A DNA stretch of 64,000 nt, from assembly GCF_018143015.1 (NCBI RefSeq), contig NC_054748.1, forward strand, positions 3,896,080 to 3,960,079, written 5' to 3'. This DNA comes from Lytechinus variegatus. Taxonomy: Eukaryota; Echinodermata; Echinoidea; Temnopleuroida; Toxopneustidae. Under the pieces are notes generated by a model. That model was not told the origin of the DNA, did no database searches, and saw only the letters and a list, made by a program, of their open reading frames with translations. This document shows, piece after piece, positions 52,029 to 63,788 of this stretch (position 1 is its first letter; each line of letters opens with the position of its first letter). The translations under genes were made by a program, and so were the position numbers.

Positions 52029-54400
52029 ATACAGATAAATACATAGATTAATAATAATTATACTTGCTTATATAGCGCTTAATACTTACTTTGTGAGAAG
52101 TCCCTAAGCCCTCTACAGTATATGCAGCATAATTACCCTGGCGTTAGCAGTGCAGCTGTTACGCGCTCTGCGTTTCAAGGAATATATTCCTGCCACTAAT
52201 TAGGAATTAATAAGTAAGTATATAAATAAATGAATGAATGAATAAATGAATAAATAATTCTTAAAAATAAATGAATGAATAAATAAATACAGAAAAAAGG
52301 GGGCAAGAGGACGGAGAGGGGAAACAGAGTGTCTTAAGAGAAAGCGTATGAGGCAATATCGGCAATTATTATGCTCGATCCATCAGGAACTTCTAAACTC
52401 ATAATTTGAAGATATATCTAGAGGGTTCTTTTTTCTCTCTCTCTATCTCTTTCGTTTTCCAATTGATTCCACAATACAGATATATCTCCCGCGTTCCCAG
52501 TCACGATATGTGACTAACATTTTTTTTTCAGACTGACAGTAAAAGAGATATTGATTCCAAACATTTTACGGCATTAACACTCTCTGTGCCCCACACCCAC
52601 ACACACACACTTAAGAGTTATTTGATGACGATGAGTGTAACATGAAGTAAGGCACTCAAGAAAAGACGATGTCCTTCTCAAACGAATCTTTTATAGACCT
52701 GCCTGAAATATATATTGATTAATATAATCTTTAATAGTTCTCAAAAGAAATGAAATTGAAATGAAAGTAATATACAATTAATGCATTTACTGAAGTCAAC
52801 ATCCGGCTTTATCGATATTTACGATGAATTGTAGGCTAATATGAAGTGGTTTCTGATATAACGTATTCAAATTGTAAATGAAATATTTTACCTGTCGTTT
52901 GAAAGGCAAGCACTTAGTTAATCTAAAGGTACTTTTATAGGCCGAAATCTCAGACCTCATGCAGGAAAGTATCAAGTGTATATCATTTGTGATTTTTTTT
53001 TCTTTTATATTGATCAAAAGTACTTTTCACAAAGATGTGCTTATATATTATAAAGAGGAACACTCTGTGTAATTTCTACCATATGATTTGAGGCCGATAT
53101 ATCTATACGAGGAACTGATATGAAATGGTTTTAAGGCATAGTCTCCTAATTTTAAATAAAATATCAATCTAAATAACTTTTTTACCCCCCCCCCCCGACG
53201 AGTCACAACTTAGGCAGGGAACGTCCCCCTCCCCTATTGAGAAGCAAAATTAATAAATTGTAATGTAAAAATGCAATGAAAACAGACTTATTCACCTTTT
53301 TTTTTACTTAAAGACCTCTTTCTTTCTTTCATTTTTTGCTTGTCAATTTTTTTTCTGGTATGAAATCTCCTTTATTTGCGGTTTAACCAATAATTTTCTC
53401 GGCAGGCAAAGATTTTTTATTTCATTAATGTACGCGAATATGAACATAATATAAAATCTTTACTTATATTTCTTTTTCAAATGGCAAATTAAGTTTTTTT
53501 TATACATATAAATAAAGTGTTACAATACTTCTCCTATATTGATAGGAAAGCACTTTAAGCCAATTTAATTACTAGTATAGATTTATTCATATCTGACTTT
53601 ATCAATGGATACCGGTGAATCGATGATTTCTCAATAGATTCTTCATATAATGTTTTAAATAAGATATTGATTTGAAAAAAGACTTTGTTACGGCAATTTT
53701 CGTCCATTTAAAGTGTCGATAGCATGAAAGAGGCAGTCGTATCTTCGAATTTTCTAATATAACTTTTTATGTATCCAATTCGTAAATGAACGCTATTTTC
53801 TTCAGATTTGGAAAGAAGTATTGATCTATAGCTTTATCATAAAAGGACCAGCATTTTGCCCATCGTTCAAAGGATGCTGCACTTATTTCTGGTAATGCCA
53901 AAGAAGGTAAATGATATTTACCAGTACCGTTTCTGAGAGCATTCCTGGGATCATTATTGATTGAATTCGAAGAAGTAAGGTTACAGATAACAAAGTTATA
54001 GTCGACTTTGTTTATCAGTGGCGTAAGTATACTGTATATCTCAAAAAGAGAAAGAACCCCCCCCCAGCACACACGCACATACAACCTTCCATGCATCTTC
54101 TTGTAAATTCATCAGAAAAAAATTGCTACTTTTATTCTTTCATACACATTCTTCCTCTTCAATATTATCATTATTGTTTGTCTACATTCTTCTTCTTCTT
54201 CTATAATCTTCTTCTCCTGTCCTCCTCCTCCTCCCCCTTCTTCTTCCTCTTCAACTTCTTGTTCTTTTTTTTCTTGTTCTTGTTCTTCTTTTCCTTCTTC
54301 TCCTACTAAAAATGTATTGGTTATAAATACTTCGCAGTGACGCACATGGCTCACTCCTCTCCCAATTACAGTAAATTGTAATAATGATAATAATAATAAT
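52029..54400. other. Stretch with SINE tail, low-complexity tracts and no supported gene
   Basis: A minus-strand SINE fragment with an AGCGCTATATAAGC tail lies at about 52048-52200, tetranucleotide repeats at about 52215-52290, a C run near 53.19 kb and a CTT/CTC tract at about 54190-54310. The minus strand at 53767-54096 is open for 109 codons; its segment YHLPSLALPEISAASFERW recalls gag of BEL/Pao retroelements and may be an old fossil, at low confidence. Confidence 0.45.
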
Positions 54401-54574
54401 ACAATTAATGCACATTTATGAGTGTGTTATGACGATGCAGCACACTCGAGGGTATTTACAATTATGCGAAAGCATCAGGCGCTTGCGCCGAGTGCTTTTG
54501 CATAATATTGTGAATGCCCGAGAGTTGCTCGCATCGTCACTAACATCACGAATCTTAAAATGTGCATTAATTGT
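54401..54574. mobile_element. Small foldback element with ACAATTAATGCACATTT ends
   Basis: 174 bp, almost entirely inverted-repeat, with a central hairpin (ATTATGCGAAAGCATC, GGCGCTTGCGCC, GAGTGCTTTTGCATAAT). Confidence 0.75.
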
Positions 54575-54934
54575 TTTATAAAACGGGTCGGCAAAAAGAA
54601 TTTTTCATGGAAATCTTGTTCAAATCCCTCCAACTTGTGTACGATCGCACAGACGAAGAGATCACAAGACTATCAATTATGACATCACAGGCGTACTCTG
54701 CGCGCCTAAGTTAGCGCATCAAAATCCTAGCCAGCCTCTTTTACTGAACGCGTATCAGTTTTTACGTGCTATTGGAACTAATGCTGCACAAAAATTGCAT
54801 AGTGCTGCACAAAAAATGCACAGTGCTGCACGAAAAATGCACGACTGGAAGGTTGCGCATAATTAAAGCATGAACACGTGACTTGAATACGCACTCACCA
54901 TTGGCTACATCCTTGAACCCGTTTTATAATACAA
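54571..54934. mobile_element. MITE with TTGTTTTATAAAACGGGT ends and an internal 21-bp tandem repeat
   Basis: 364 bp; ends TTGTTTTATAAAACGGGT and ACCCGTTTTATAATACAA. Inside, TGCTGCACAAAAANTGCANAG is repeated three times (about 54783-54846). Confidence 0.75.
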
Positions 54935-55139
54935 AATAATAATCAACATTTATTAAGCGCTTAATACGCATTGTTTCTAAGCGCTGGATACATAGACAAA
55001 AAACTACAAGTAACAGAATACAGAATAATATACACTTAAAGACTACAAAAAAGTTAAGGAAAATGCATGAAAAATACATGGAATAACAAAACAGATAACA
55101 ACTAAAATTACTATGATTTACTACTGATTAAAAAGGTAT

Positions 55140-55400
55140 GTTTTCAGCCTAACCTTGATGGTGATAATAATAATGATAATAATAATGATTAATAATAATG
55201 ATAATCATAATAATAATATAATGATAAATATAATAATAATAAATATGATAATGATGATGATGATGATGATGAATGAATGAATGATGATGATAATATTCAT
55301 TATCATTATTACAATGATGATAAATATTATGATAATAATAATGATAGTAATGATAATGATAATAATGACAATAATATTAATAATGATAATGACAGCGTTC
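55140..55400. repeat. ATA/ATG trinucleotide repeat tract
   Basis: Long imperfect AATAATGAT-type microsatellite; reading frames through it are artefacts. A SINE-tail-like AAGCGCTTAATACGC lies just upstream at about 54956. Confidence 0.9.
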
Positions 55401-55821
55401 CCAAAAGTCACAATGAAATTGAGAAAAATAAAACAAAGAAAACAGCCAACATAATAAATGGATACAAATCAGACAAAGGACAACCGTCCTCATCCATATC
55501 ATGGATCTAATATATAGGTCCATGTTAATGTGAAAAGGAGTATCGAATAAGGGGGGGGGGGGTGAAATGTTGATTTTCCTGCATTTAAGAGTGTGGAACC
55601 CTGGATTCACGCGTATTTCGAGATACAAAACCACATTTTGACATGTTATTTCTGTATCAGGGTTGATTGATTTGTAGTGCAATGTAGGCAGGCAATTAGT
55701 CCATTTACTGATCGGTGGGCTTACGTCTAACTTCATCTAGAATAGAATTGTGGCAATGGTTAGTGGCTTCTGACGTGAATTGACTGTGCATACTACATGA
55801 ATAAACTATTTACAAAAAGGG

Positions 55822-56013
55822 GGAGGGGTGTGGCATGTGCCTGTAATCCAAGCTATGCGGGGAAGTTACTAATTGATGCAGAGGTTCGAGGTTCGAGCTC
55901 TAATCACGTCTTTCGGATGGTGACGTCAAGGTCCATCCCAGATGTAAATTATCACATGATTTATACACGTCGGAAAAACTCAATTTACAAATACACACCA
56001 ACATACACACACA
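55822..56013 (+). mobile_element. 7SL-like SINE (copy 2)
   Basis: Starts GGTGTGGCATGTGCCTGTAA, then TCCAAGCTATGCGGGGAAG; GGTTCGAGGTTCGAGC follows at the place of a B box about 55 bases on. Body and ACACAC tail match the copy at 48721-48915. Confidence 0.75.
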
Positions 56014-57064
56014 CTGACTCGCATCAAAGTGGAACATAGGCCAACAGACTAAATACCATAATTTCTTCTTGTCTTATTTTGTTCAATGATTTCAGGTGCG
56101 GATGCCTGCCCCCAAAAGTTTCACAATCAAGAAAATTAAAAAAAGGAATATGAGAAAAGGAAAGACAAATAATGGAAAAGGGTAAAATATGTTATTTGTT
56201 GAGTATTATGACAAAGTCACAAAATTAGATATTCATTGTTAAAACGGCAATAATTTCTGCTTGCTCGCTTCGCTCTGCTGTCATGATTTTCAAGGAATTT
56301 CCCCGCTCACTTCATGTTAATCGTGCCTCTTCGAAATTTTTGGCTCATACCACTTTACCACGAGTAAGGAACACAACCACCGCTGTAAATGGAATGGACA
56401 CAAGCATTTATCCATATGATTCTTCTTTATTTAAGATGTACCTATGTAACATTGCGTTTGGCCAGTATTCTTAAACAAAAAGGAGGGAGATTTTCCGTTC
56501 CCCCTCCTCCTACTTCAACTTCTACGTCTTCTTATTTTTCTTTTTTTATCTCCCCTTCTCCACCTCCTCATCATTCTTCAACTCCAAATATTTTCTGCTC
56601 GATCTCCTTCTCCTTTTCTCCATTCTTCCTCTTCTTTTTATTTGAATTTGTCCTTCAACTTTTCATGAGATGCTGTGTATTTCCCCCATCTTTATGCTTT
56701 TTTTTATTACTGCACATCACACCAATTTACGCAGATTTGCTCTTATATTATGAAGAAAGCAGCATGTACGTGAGGAATCGATATAGTTGGTGTGTGTCAG
56801 TAAGCAATATCAAGGACATTTATGTTCATTTTTTTCTACCTTACTGAAAAAAATATGAAACCATATATATATTCATGCCCATGCACATACAGCCTCCATT
56901 ATATTCAGAAGACACACTGGCTTACTAGTGGCAGTTCTGTTTCAAATCATATAAAGTGTGATCAAACCATAGAGCTATTTCTCTGTTAGCTCCATGATCA
57001 AACCATCAGTTTGCCGTAAAGCCAACCTCGTGTTCATTGGAGCAGTTGACCTGACCCTGTCAAG
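56014..57064. other. Upstream region of the GPCR gene
   Basis: AT-rich, with a CT-rich block at about 56490-56650. No promoter element can be picked out. Because the GPCR is a single coding exon, an upstream untranslated exon may exist but is not visible. Confidence 0.45.
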
Positions 57065-58387
57065 ATGGACATCTTGAATGTTTCGGAAATTTCTACGGGA
57101 TCCTCGGATCTGGACATGAGTGAAGATATCCCCAAAGACACACCAGGGCCAGAGTTTAGTGTCGCCTTCCTAGCTCTGATCGTTTTCTCTGGACTGACTG
57201 TCACCACCAATAGTCTCATCCTGGCTGCCTTCTACGTCGAGAAGAAACTGCGGACATACACCAACTGCTACATCTTCAACATGACTATTGCAGATTTGGT
57301 CGTGGGACTATTCTGCATGCCCATACTTTCTACGATCCATCTCTTCAACGGTTGGCCCTTTGGGAAGGTGGCGAGCATTCTGTTCATGGGGTTCCAGAAC
57401 TCGATCTTGGCTGTGTCCGTGTGTGGTGTTGTCGTGGTGTGCATTGATCGTTACTTAGCTACGTTCTTTCCCATCCTGCACTACCAGAGACGGAGTATCC
57501 GCAAGGCTGTGGTGGTCAACATGCTCACGTGGGTCGCATCATTCGGAGTCTGGATGATGGTCACGTCCGGTTGGGACTTCATCAAGCCAACCAACCTTGT
57601 CATCTCCTCTGGCCTCTCCAGACCAAACTACAACCTGACCTACACGGCAAGCCTTCTTGTATTCTTTCTGAGGTTCGGATTGCCGTTTCTTCTGATGACT
57701 GGTCTGTACATCCGAATTTACTTCCGTGTTAAAAACATCGGCAGTAAATACCTCACAAAGTATTTTAACAGGGAGAGGGGCGTTGAAAAAGGACATGCAA
57801 AATCCGCTCCCCTGAGAAGGCCTAAAGACAGGCGCCCTCCCAGCCCCGGTGAACTTGATGGATCGAAAACCTCAGTGACATCGATTGAAGAAACAGCTAT
57901 CTCAAGTGTCTCTCTGGATATGATGAGCAATGCAGGAGCGACTAAGGGTGTCGAGAATCCACAGATCGGGGACGAAAAGTTTTCAAATGGAATTGGAGGC
58001 TTGGCCTCCGACGGTCCGACACGAACATTTAAGACCATGGCAAGAGACGAGGAAGATAATGTGAAGTCTCGGAGCAACGCTATTTCGAAGGAACCCAAGA
58101 AAGAATCAAGAACCGAAGGACGAAAGGCAATGCGGACCATGAGCATGATTGTCCTGGTGTTTATTCTGACCTGGCTACCAACGGCAGTCTCGGTCACCAT
58201 GTACGCTCTGGCCCCTGATTTCTACCGAACCATCAGTAAGTCCATCAGGTTATCTGAGATAACACGTTGGATTGCCTTCAGCAACAGCCTGGTGAACCCT
58301 TTGGCTTATGCCATGGCTCAACCACTCTTCAGGAAAACCATCATCAAGATCCTACGGCGTTGTGTTAATAGAAAATCTCAGAAATAG
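57065..58387 (+). CDS. Class A (rhodopsin-family) GPCR, amine/histamine-H3/muscarinic-like, orphan
   Basis: 440 residues, intronless; ATG in a good context (TCAAGATGG). Seven membrane segments with the usual anchors: N49 (1.50), D77 (2.50), D128-R129-Y130, W156 (4.50), P207 (5.50), T369-W370-L371-P372 (the CWxP site) and N411-P412-L-A-Y415. N5-V-S and N190-L-T are possible glycosylation sites. The third inner loop is long (about 221-358) and Ser/Lys-rich, and the tail is short and basic, as in muscarinic and H3 receptors. Odd points: residue 104 at 3.25 is Ser, not Cys, and extracellular loop 2 has no Cys, so the usual disulphide is absent; residue 111 at 3.32 is Gln, not the Asp that binds amines. 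The ligand is therefore probably not a classical amine. The frame is intact and conserved in form, so I take it as functional. Confidence 0.95.
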   Translation: MDILNVSEISTGSSDLDMSEDIPKDTPGPEFSVAFLALIVFSGLTVTTNSLILAAFYVEKKLRTYTNCYIFNMTIADLVVGLFCMPILSTIHLFNGWPFGKVASILFMGFQNSILAVSVCGVVVVCIDRYLATFFPILHYQRRSIRKAVVVNMLTWVASFGVWMMVTSGWDFIKPTNLVISSGLSRPNYNLTYTASLLVFFLRFGLPFLLMTGLYIRIYFRVKNIGSKYLTKYFNRERGVEKGHAKSAPLRRPKDRRPPSPGELDGSKTSVTSIEETAISSVSLDMMSNAGATKGVENPQIGDEKFSNGIGGLASDGPTRTFKTMARDEEDNVKSRSNAISKEPKKESRTEGRKAMRTMSMIVLVFILTWLPTAVSVTMYALAPDFYRTISKSIRLSEITRWIAFSNSLVNPLAYAMAQPLFRKTIIKILRRCVNRKSQK

Positions 58388-58903
58388 TTTGAAGATAATT
58401 AAGGAGAGCGGGGCGAACATAGACGCAGTGAATATTGGACCACGTCCTCTAACCTTACAGAAGGTCGCCCCTCCCAGTTTACCGAGGTGGTCGCAACCAC
58501 CCCACCCCCTCCATCATATTGATCCCCCCCCCCAAAAAAAAAGATTATTTGCATACAATAAAATTATGAAATTCGTCAATCAATGTGTTTTAAGGCCAAA
58601 TGTTTTATTTACCATGAAAGAACTAAGAAAGTAAATAAATATTCAGTAACTTAAGAAACAAAAGTATGGTTTACCAACACGAGATTCCCATCCCAAATTT
58701 CACAATTTCTTCCCTATACACCCAAACTCTAGATGTAAAAGCAGGGGGTGGGCTACATTCCGGCAAGCAGCGAATTCATACAAATTGGTAATACTTAAAA
58801 TAAGGAGGAGTGCCAATGAATCTTGAAAAGACACATATCGAGCAGAAAGTTGAAATTGATCATTACTTGTGTTCGTCAGCAACTGACAAACACATCTTAA
58901 CTA
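58388..58903. other. GPCR 3' flank
   Basis: CC-rich for about 130 bases after the stop, then AT-rich. An AATAAA occurs at about 58557-58562 (ACAATAAAATTATG), a plausible poly(A) signal about 170 bases after the stop codon. Confidence 0.5.
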
Positions 58904-59424
58904 TGAAAGGTCAAGTTTACCCCGGAAAACTTTTGATGTGAATAAAAAGAAAAAAATCAAACTAGGATAACGGTCAAAATTTCATCAAAATCGGATGTAA
59001 AATAAAAAAAGCTATGACATTTCAAGTTTCGCTTATTTTTCACAAATGAGACAGTCGATGACGTCCCTCAGTCACTATTTCTTTTGGTTTTTTTTTATTA
59101 TTTGCATTATACAATATTTCTTTTTTTTTACAGATTTGACAATAAGGACCAACTTGACTGGAACATGTAATATTAAATAATGTTAGTTCCACATGTTCAG
59201 GGAGGAATTGATAATTGTTTCATCTGACAATGATGATAAAATTAGAATATCTCATATAATAAAATACAAAAGAAATTTGCATACCGACCAGGATGTGCAT
59301 AACAGTTTTGTGAAATTAAGCGAAACTTTGATAGGTCATAACTTTCTTATTTTACATCCGATTTGGATGGATTTTTTCCTTTTTATTCAAATCAATTTTT
59401 TGTTGGGGTGGACCTGTCCTTTAA
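58904..59424. mobile_element. Long-inverted-repeat MITE, family 2 (copy 1)
   Basis: About 520 bp from AAAGGTCAAGTTTACCCC to GGGGTGGACCTGTCCTTTAA, with extended inverted homology (AAAATCGGATGTAAAATAA and complement). Confidence 0.75.
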
Positions 59425-62251
59425 TGACTCATTATGATAAAAAGATGATAATATCATGTATATAGGCTAATCGAATCCTTGCTCGAACATGCTATGTAAA
59501 ACCTTTTGTTTAAAGTTTTGACTGCCTATATAGACAGTTCATTGTATTTATTTCAAGGACAGAAATTTGCGATCGGGAGCATAATCTCTATTATGAAATT
59601 AATGATACTTTCGACATAAGCTTTTTTTTTGGGGGGGGGGGCGGGCTTCAGTGTTTCGAACATTCTGCTTTCCGTGTATTAATGAGATCTTTTATTCCTT
59701 TTTTCTTTGAGTTATTTAATGACTCTTTTCGAAAGAAAAAAAACAGATTTTACATTGGTTAGACGAGTCTTTGCTTAAACACGCTCTATAAATCATTTTA
59801 TTCAAGTTGTTGACTCAATTATGGACCATTGATTGAGTTTTATTTTTAGGGTAGAAATTTCGCGGCCAGGCACAATATTGTTAAATTAATGAGATTTGTA
59901 TTTAATATAGTCCATTGTAGAACTTAACGATTTGGAATACTCTCCTTGTATTGCATTGATGAGATATTTAATTCTTTCTTTCTTTGGGGAAAGTTAAGTT
60001 TTTTCTCAGTTGGTGTAATAATGTGGGAGAAGCGTTTCAAAGACTTGTTTTAAGGACAATTATCCATGAGTCACGTTACAGTTGACATTTTCTGTCTGTT
60101 GGTCAAATAGCTGTGGGCCATTTCAAGTTATCATTTTCTATTTACTATATCTAAGATACCATTTACACATGTGTATTCGAATTATCAATATCCAAGTTTC
60201 AAATCACTATAGTCAACTTTATTAAGAAGTAATTATCATCGAGTATCTCACATAATTATGCGGTGTAACCATAAAATTATATTGCATGCTTGTTTATTAT
60301 TAATTCAATTGGTCGTTATATTGTATTTCTATGGATTTTTTTACACTGGTGGAAATGAAAAACAAAATGAAACTGAGACAAACAAAATAATTCCAAGCCT
60401 GTTAATTTGTCGGGTAATTCAAAACAATTTGTCGACTCGTTAACAATATAGCGAGGCCAGGTTAATATTTGATTTGCAAAGTGTACATAGTTACGACGAA
60501 ACTCATCTGTTTTGTGTAAGTTAGGTAATGAAACTAAGTTTAGGGGCTTGCCTGTCATACAAGATTTACTTTTTGGCAGGCCCCTTCGTTTTACTCTAAA
60601 ATAAAAAAAAATCATATGAGTTACCTTAATTTCTTTGTGTTTATCAAAAATGTATGATAGTGCTATGTATCATATTCTGACTTGTTATATTTTTTACTTT
60701 GTTATGTTTTTGTTTATAATAATGTACAAAAATGTACAACATTGTGAAACGGAATTCAACAAATGAAATATAATTAGATTTCGGAAATTTATCAATTTAT
60801 CTGTCAATTAATCAACATTAGAGTACATTACAACAACATTTCTTCGTTTGTTTGTTTTTTGTTATAGTGGCGTCTTGGAGGATGGAATTTTGATTAACTA
60901 AATGATTCTTACGGGTCAAATCACAAGTCCACCAGTCCCCAGAAAACTGTTGATTTGATCGAAAGAGCAAAATCAAACAAGCATAACACAGATTTTTAAA
61001 AATCAAAATCGGATGTGAAATAAGAAAGTTATGACATTTTAAAATTTCGCTTGAAGTGGCAAAGACTACGAATTGTGGATGCCTCCGCCTACATTGTCGG
61101 CTAACCCGACTTCAGAATACGGGTAATGGATTCAAAGGAGACAGAAATGGAAAAAGAGAGGGGTGGGTGGGATAGAAAGAGAGAGAAGAAGGGGGGGGTG
61201 GATAGAAGTGGAGATTTTCGGGGGTGAACGCGGGGTCGTCGACAATGACAGTGGAGCAGTCGGTACTTCATGTGTAACCTAATGAGTCAAAGATTTTGAG
61301 GGGGCCAGATGTGTCGTATCGGGCAAAATCTATATAGTTGCAAGGAGCGAAGCGAGTGAGCAAAAATTTCGACCTTTTTATCGAATATAATTTTGAGATA
61401 GATTTTGACTTAATACTATGAAAATAAAATCGCTATCCTTTTCTCTGTCCTTCTCTCTTTTTTTGGACATGATTGTTTTTATCTTTGTTATTTTTATCAG
61501 TGCTACGCCACTGGGAGAAGTAGATGATAAGTGGAACGGGTTGCGGGGTGAAGTGGAACTTGCTTGATTTTGACGAACTTAAAAAAAAAACATGCAAAAA
61601 AATACTCCTCATGCATGAGTCGTGATAAATTTTTTTGGTGGCTGATCAATTACTTTTGACAGATCGAGTGCCCCTCCCACATTGTTCCCGGACCGCCTCT
61701 GAGAAGATCGGAAAACCATATTGTTTCGTCACTAATTGTGACGTCATTGGACATACATCGATATCATGGTAATCAAAAATATTTGTTATATCTTATGAAA
61801 TAAAAACACGAATAATAACAACTGTGTGGGGCTATCGGGCGCTCGACGTCTGCATGCGTGCTCACCCAAGGTTACACCCATTTTTAGGTGAATTAATTGC
61901 ATTAACCTCCCGGATTTGGTTTTATTTACTCAGAATCTGCATTACTATCATGACTATAAACAGCTTTACATGCACCACATAAAAGACAACCCTCCCCTGA
62001 GTCCCCCCAAAATCTTGTCTCCCGAGAGTGCATGCAAGGCCCGCCAGCCCCGCAGCCCTCGCTTGGTTTGATAAGTATAAAAAAAGATAATCCGATTGTA
62101 CAATATGTATTCTTCAGTGTTCCCTCAAAGCGAGTTGGACAAGGAAACTATATGATCTATTTTACAGCAGCGTCTGCGGGGCATCACATTCCTACGGGTT
62201 CAGCGAGGTAAGTTCCCGGGCAAGGCTCGAGTCACACCAACTTCATTGCCC
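59425..62251. other. Stretch without a supported gene
   Basis: AT-rich. A family 2 fragment lies at about 60950-61060 and a family 4 end near 61100. At 62167-62206 a 40-base segment sits between a good acceptor (CTATTTTACAG) and donor (CGAG|GTAAGT) on the plus strand; it may be an exon of an unseen gene but cannot be confirmed. Confidence 0.45.
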
Positions 62252-63175
62252 CCTATTCTGATAGCAGGTTTAACTTAAACTCAGGTTTAGAGTTGTGGTT
62301 TAAGTATTGGAAGCCAAAAGTATCATTTTTTTATTAAGTTGTATGTTTCATCATGTTCATATGTTCACTGTGCTCTTGCCTGATTCATCGATGGTAAAGA
62401 CAATCATCTATTTATACTTCTTAGACAATTATGAATGATTTGAGAGCCAAATGAGCTGAAGTATATGATATCTCTACCGTTAGTGATTTATGTAACAATT
62501 GGCTATCCATACTTAAAGGACAAGTCCACCCCAACAAAAACTTGATTTGAATAAAAAGAAAAAAATTCAACAAGCACAACACTGAAAATTTCATCAAAAT
62601 CGGATGTAAAATAAGAAAGTTATGGCATTTTAAATTTTCGCTTATTTTCAACAAAATAGTTATATGAACGAGCCAGTTACATCCAAATGAGAGAGTTGAT
62701 GATGTCACTCACTCACTATTTCTTTTGTATTTTATTATATGAAATATGAAATACTTTGATTTTCTCGTCATTGTCATGTAAAGTGAAGTTTCATTCCTCC
62801 CTAAACACGTAGAATTCCATTATTTTAACATTTTGTGCTTCAGGCAAGGAGGTCCTAATTGTCAAATTCGTAAAAATTGAAATATTGTATAATTCAAACA
62901 ATAAAAAACAAAAGAAATAGTGAGTGAGTGACATCATTGACTCTCTCATTTGAATGTGACTGGCTCGTTCATATAACTCTTTTGTTGAAAATAAGCGAAA
63001 CTTTGAAATATCATAACTTTCTTATTTTACATCAGATTTTGATGAAATTTTCAGCATTGTGCTTGTCTGATTTTTCTCTATTGATTCAAATCAACATTTT
63101 TCTGAGGTGGACTTGACCTTTAAACCACACCTTTAAACCTGAGTTTAGTTTTACCTGATATCAGAATACGAACCA
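62252..63175. mobile_element. MITE, family 4, interrupted by a family 2 MITE
   Basis: Left part 62252-62513 starts GCCCCCTATTCTGATAGC; right part 63124-63175 ends ATATCAGAATACGAACC. The family 2 element lies between. Nesting shows that family 2 was active after family 4 here. Confidence 0.75.
62514..63123. mobile_element. Long-inverted-repeat MITE, family 2 (copy 2), nested
   Basis: 610 bp from TTAAAGGACAAGTCCACCCC to GTGGACTTGACCTTTAAA, with ~220-bp inverted arms; each arm can be read as a similar peptide-like frame on opposite strands, which is a by-product of the inverted repeat. Confidence 0.8.
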
Positions 63176-63643
63176 TCGACTATAAATCGACCCATGGGAT
63201 GTCGTTAAACACGAGTTATGTTACGATCGGGTTGGGGGCGGCGCCATTACATTGGTATGACTGCGATTTTAAACTCCTGCGAGTTTTAAAGAGACATAAA
63301 ATGCAGTTATACAGGCCTATGCGTACTAAATCATGGAGATTCTGCCGTCCGATGACATACGGAAGCAACTCGATCTGTGGAATGAGTTTTGAGTACATGA
63401 CGAAAAACGTGGCATTGATGTGAAAATATATATGGTTTCTTTCGGAATGTTAATATTTCAGTGCTGACCTACATAATTCAGACTTTGGGGGATATGCGAC
63501 TCTGATTTGTTTACCATCATGAGAGCATAGCGCATACATGAAATACTCCAATCAAGAAAAGGTTAATCTTGAAACACACACACCCTCACACACCCACCCG
63601 ACACCCACCCACACTTGCGTCCAGGTTATGCCTTGCATGGGAC
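63176..63643. other. Stretch without a supported gene
   Basis: Mixed composition with a CA-rich run at about 63575-63615. Nothing gene-like that I can support. Confidence 0.45.
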
Positions 63644-63644
63644 A

Positions 63645-63788
63645 CTGGCGGATCCAGGGGGGGGCACAGCCGGCCCTTGCGCGCCCCGCCCCCCTTTAAA
63701 GTGAAGATTTTTTTTCATGTTTGTCAAATGTTTCTTCGGACAAATATGCCACACCCCCGTTTTGAAAAATCCTGGATCCGCCCCTGCC
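63645..63788. mobile_element. MITE with CACTGGCGGATCCAGG ends
   Basis: About 145 bp; CACTGGCGGATCCAGG on the left, CCTGGATCCGCCCCTGCC on the right. A single end of a similar sequence (CAGTGGCGGATCGGGG) appears at about 42826. Confidence 0.75.

Noticed and set aside
57718-58200. 160-codon frame opposite the GPCR
   Set aside because: It is the antisense shadow of the receptor's third inner loop, with no independent features.
62167-62206. Exon-like 40-bp segment with good acceptor and donor
   Set aside because: Too short to test for coding and no partner exon seen; kept only as a note in the surrounding region.
63216-63423. Short frames on both strands near 63.3 kb
   Set aside because: No recognised motif, no splice partners; consistent with chance.
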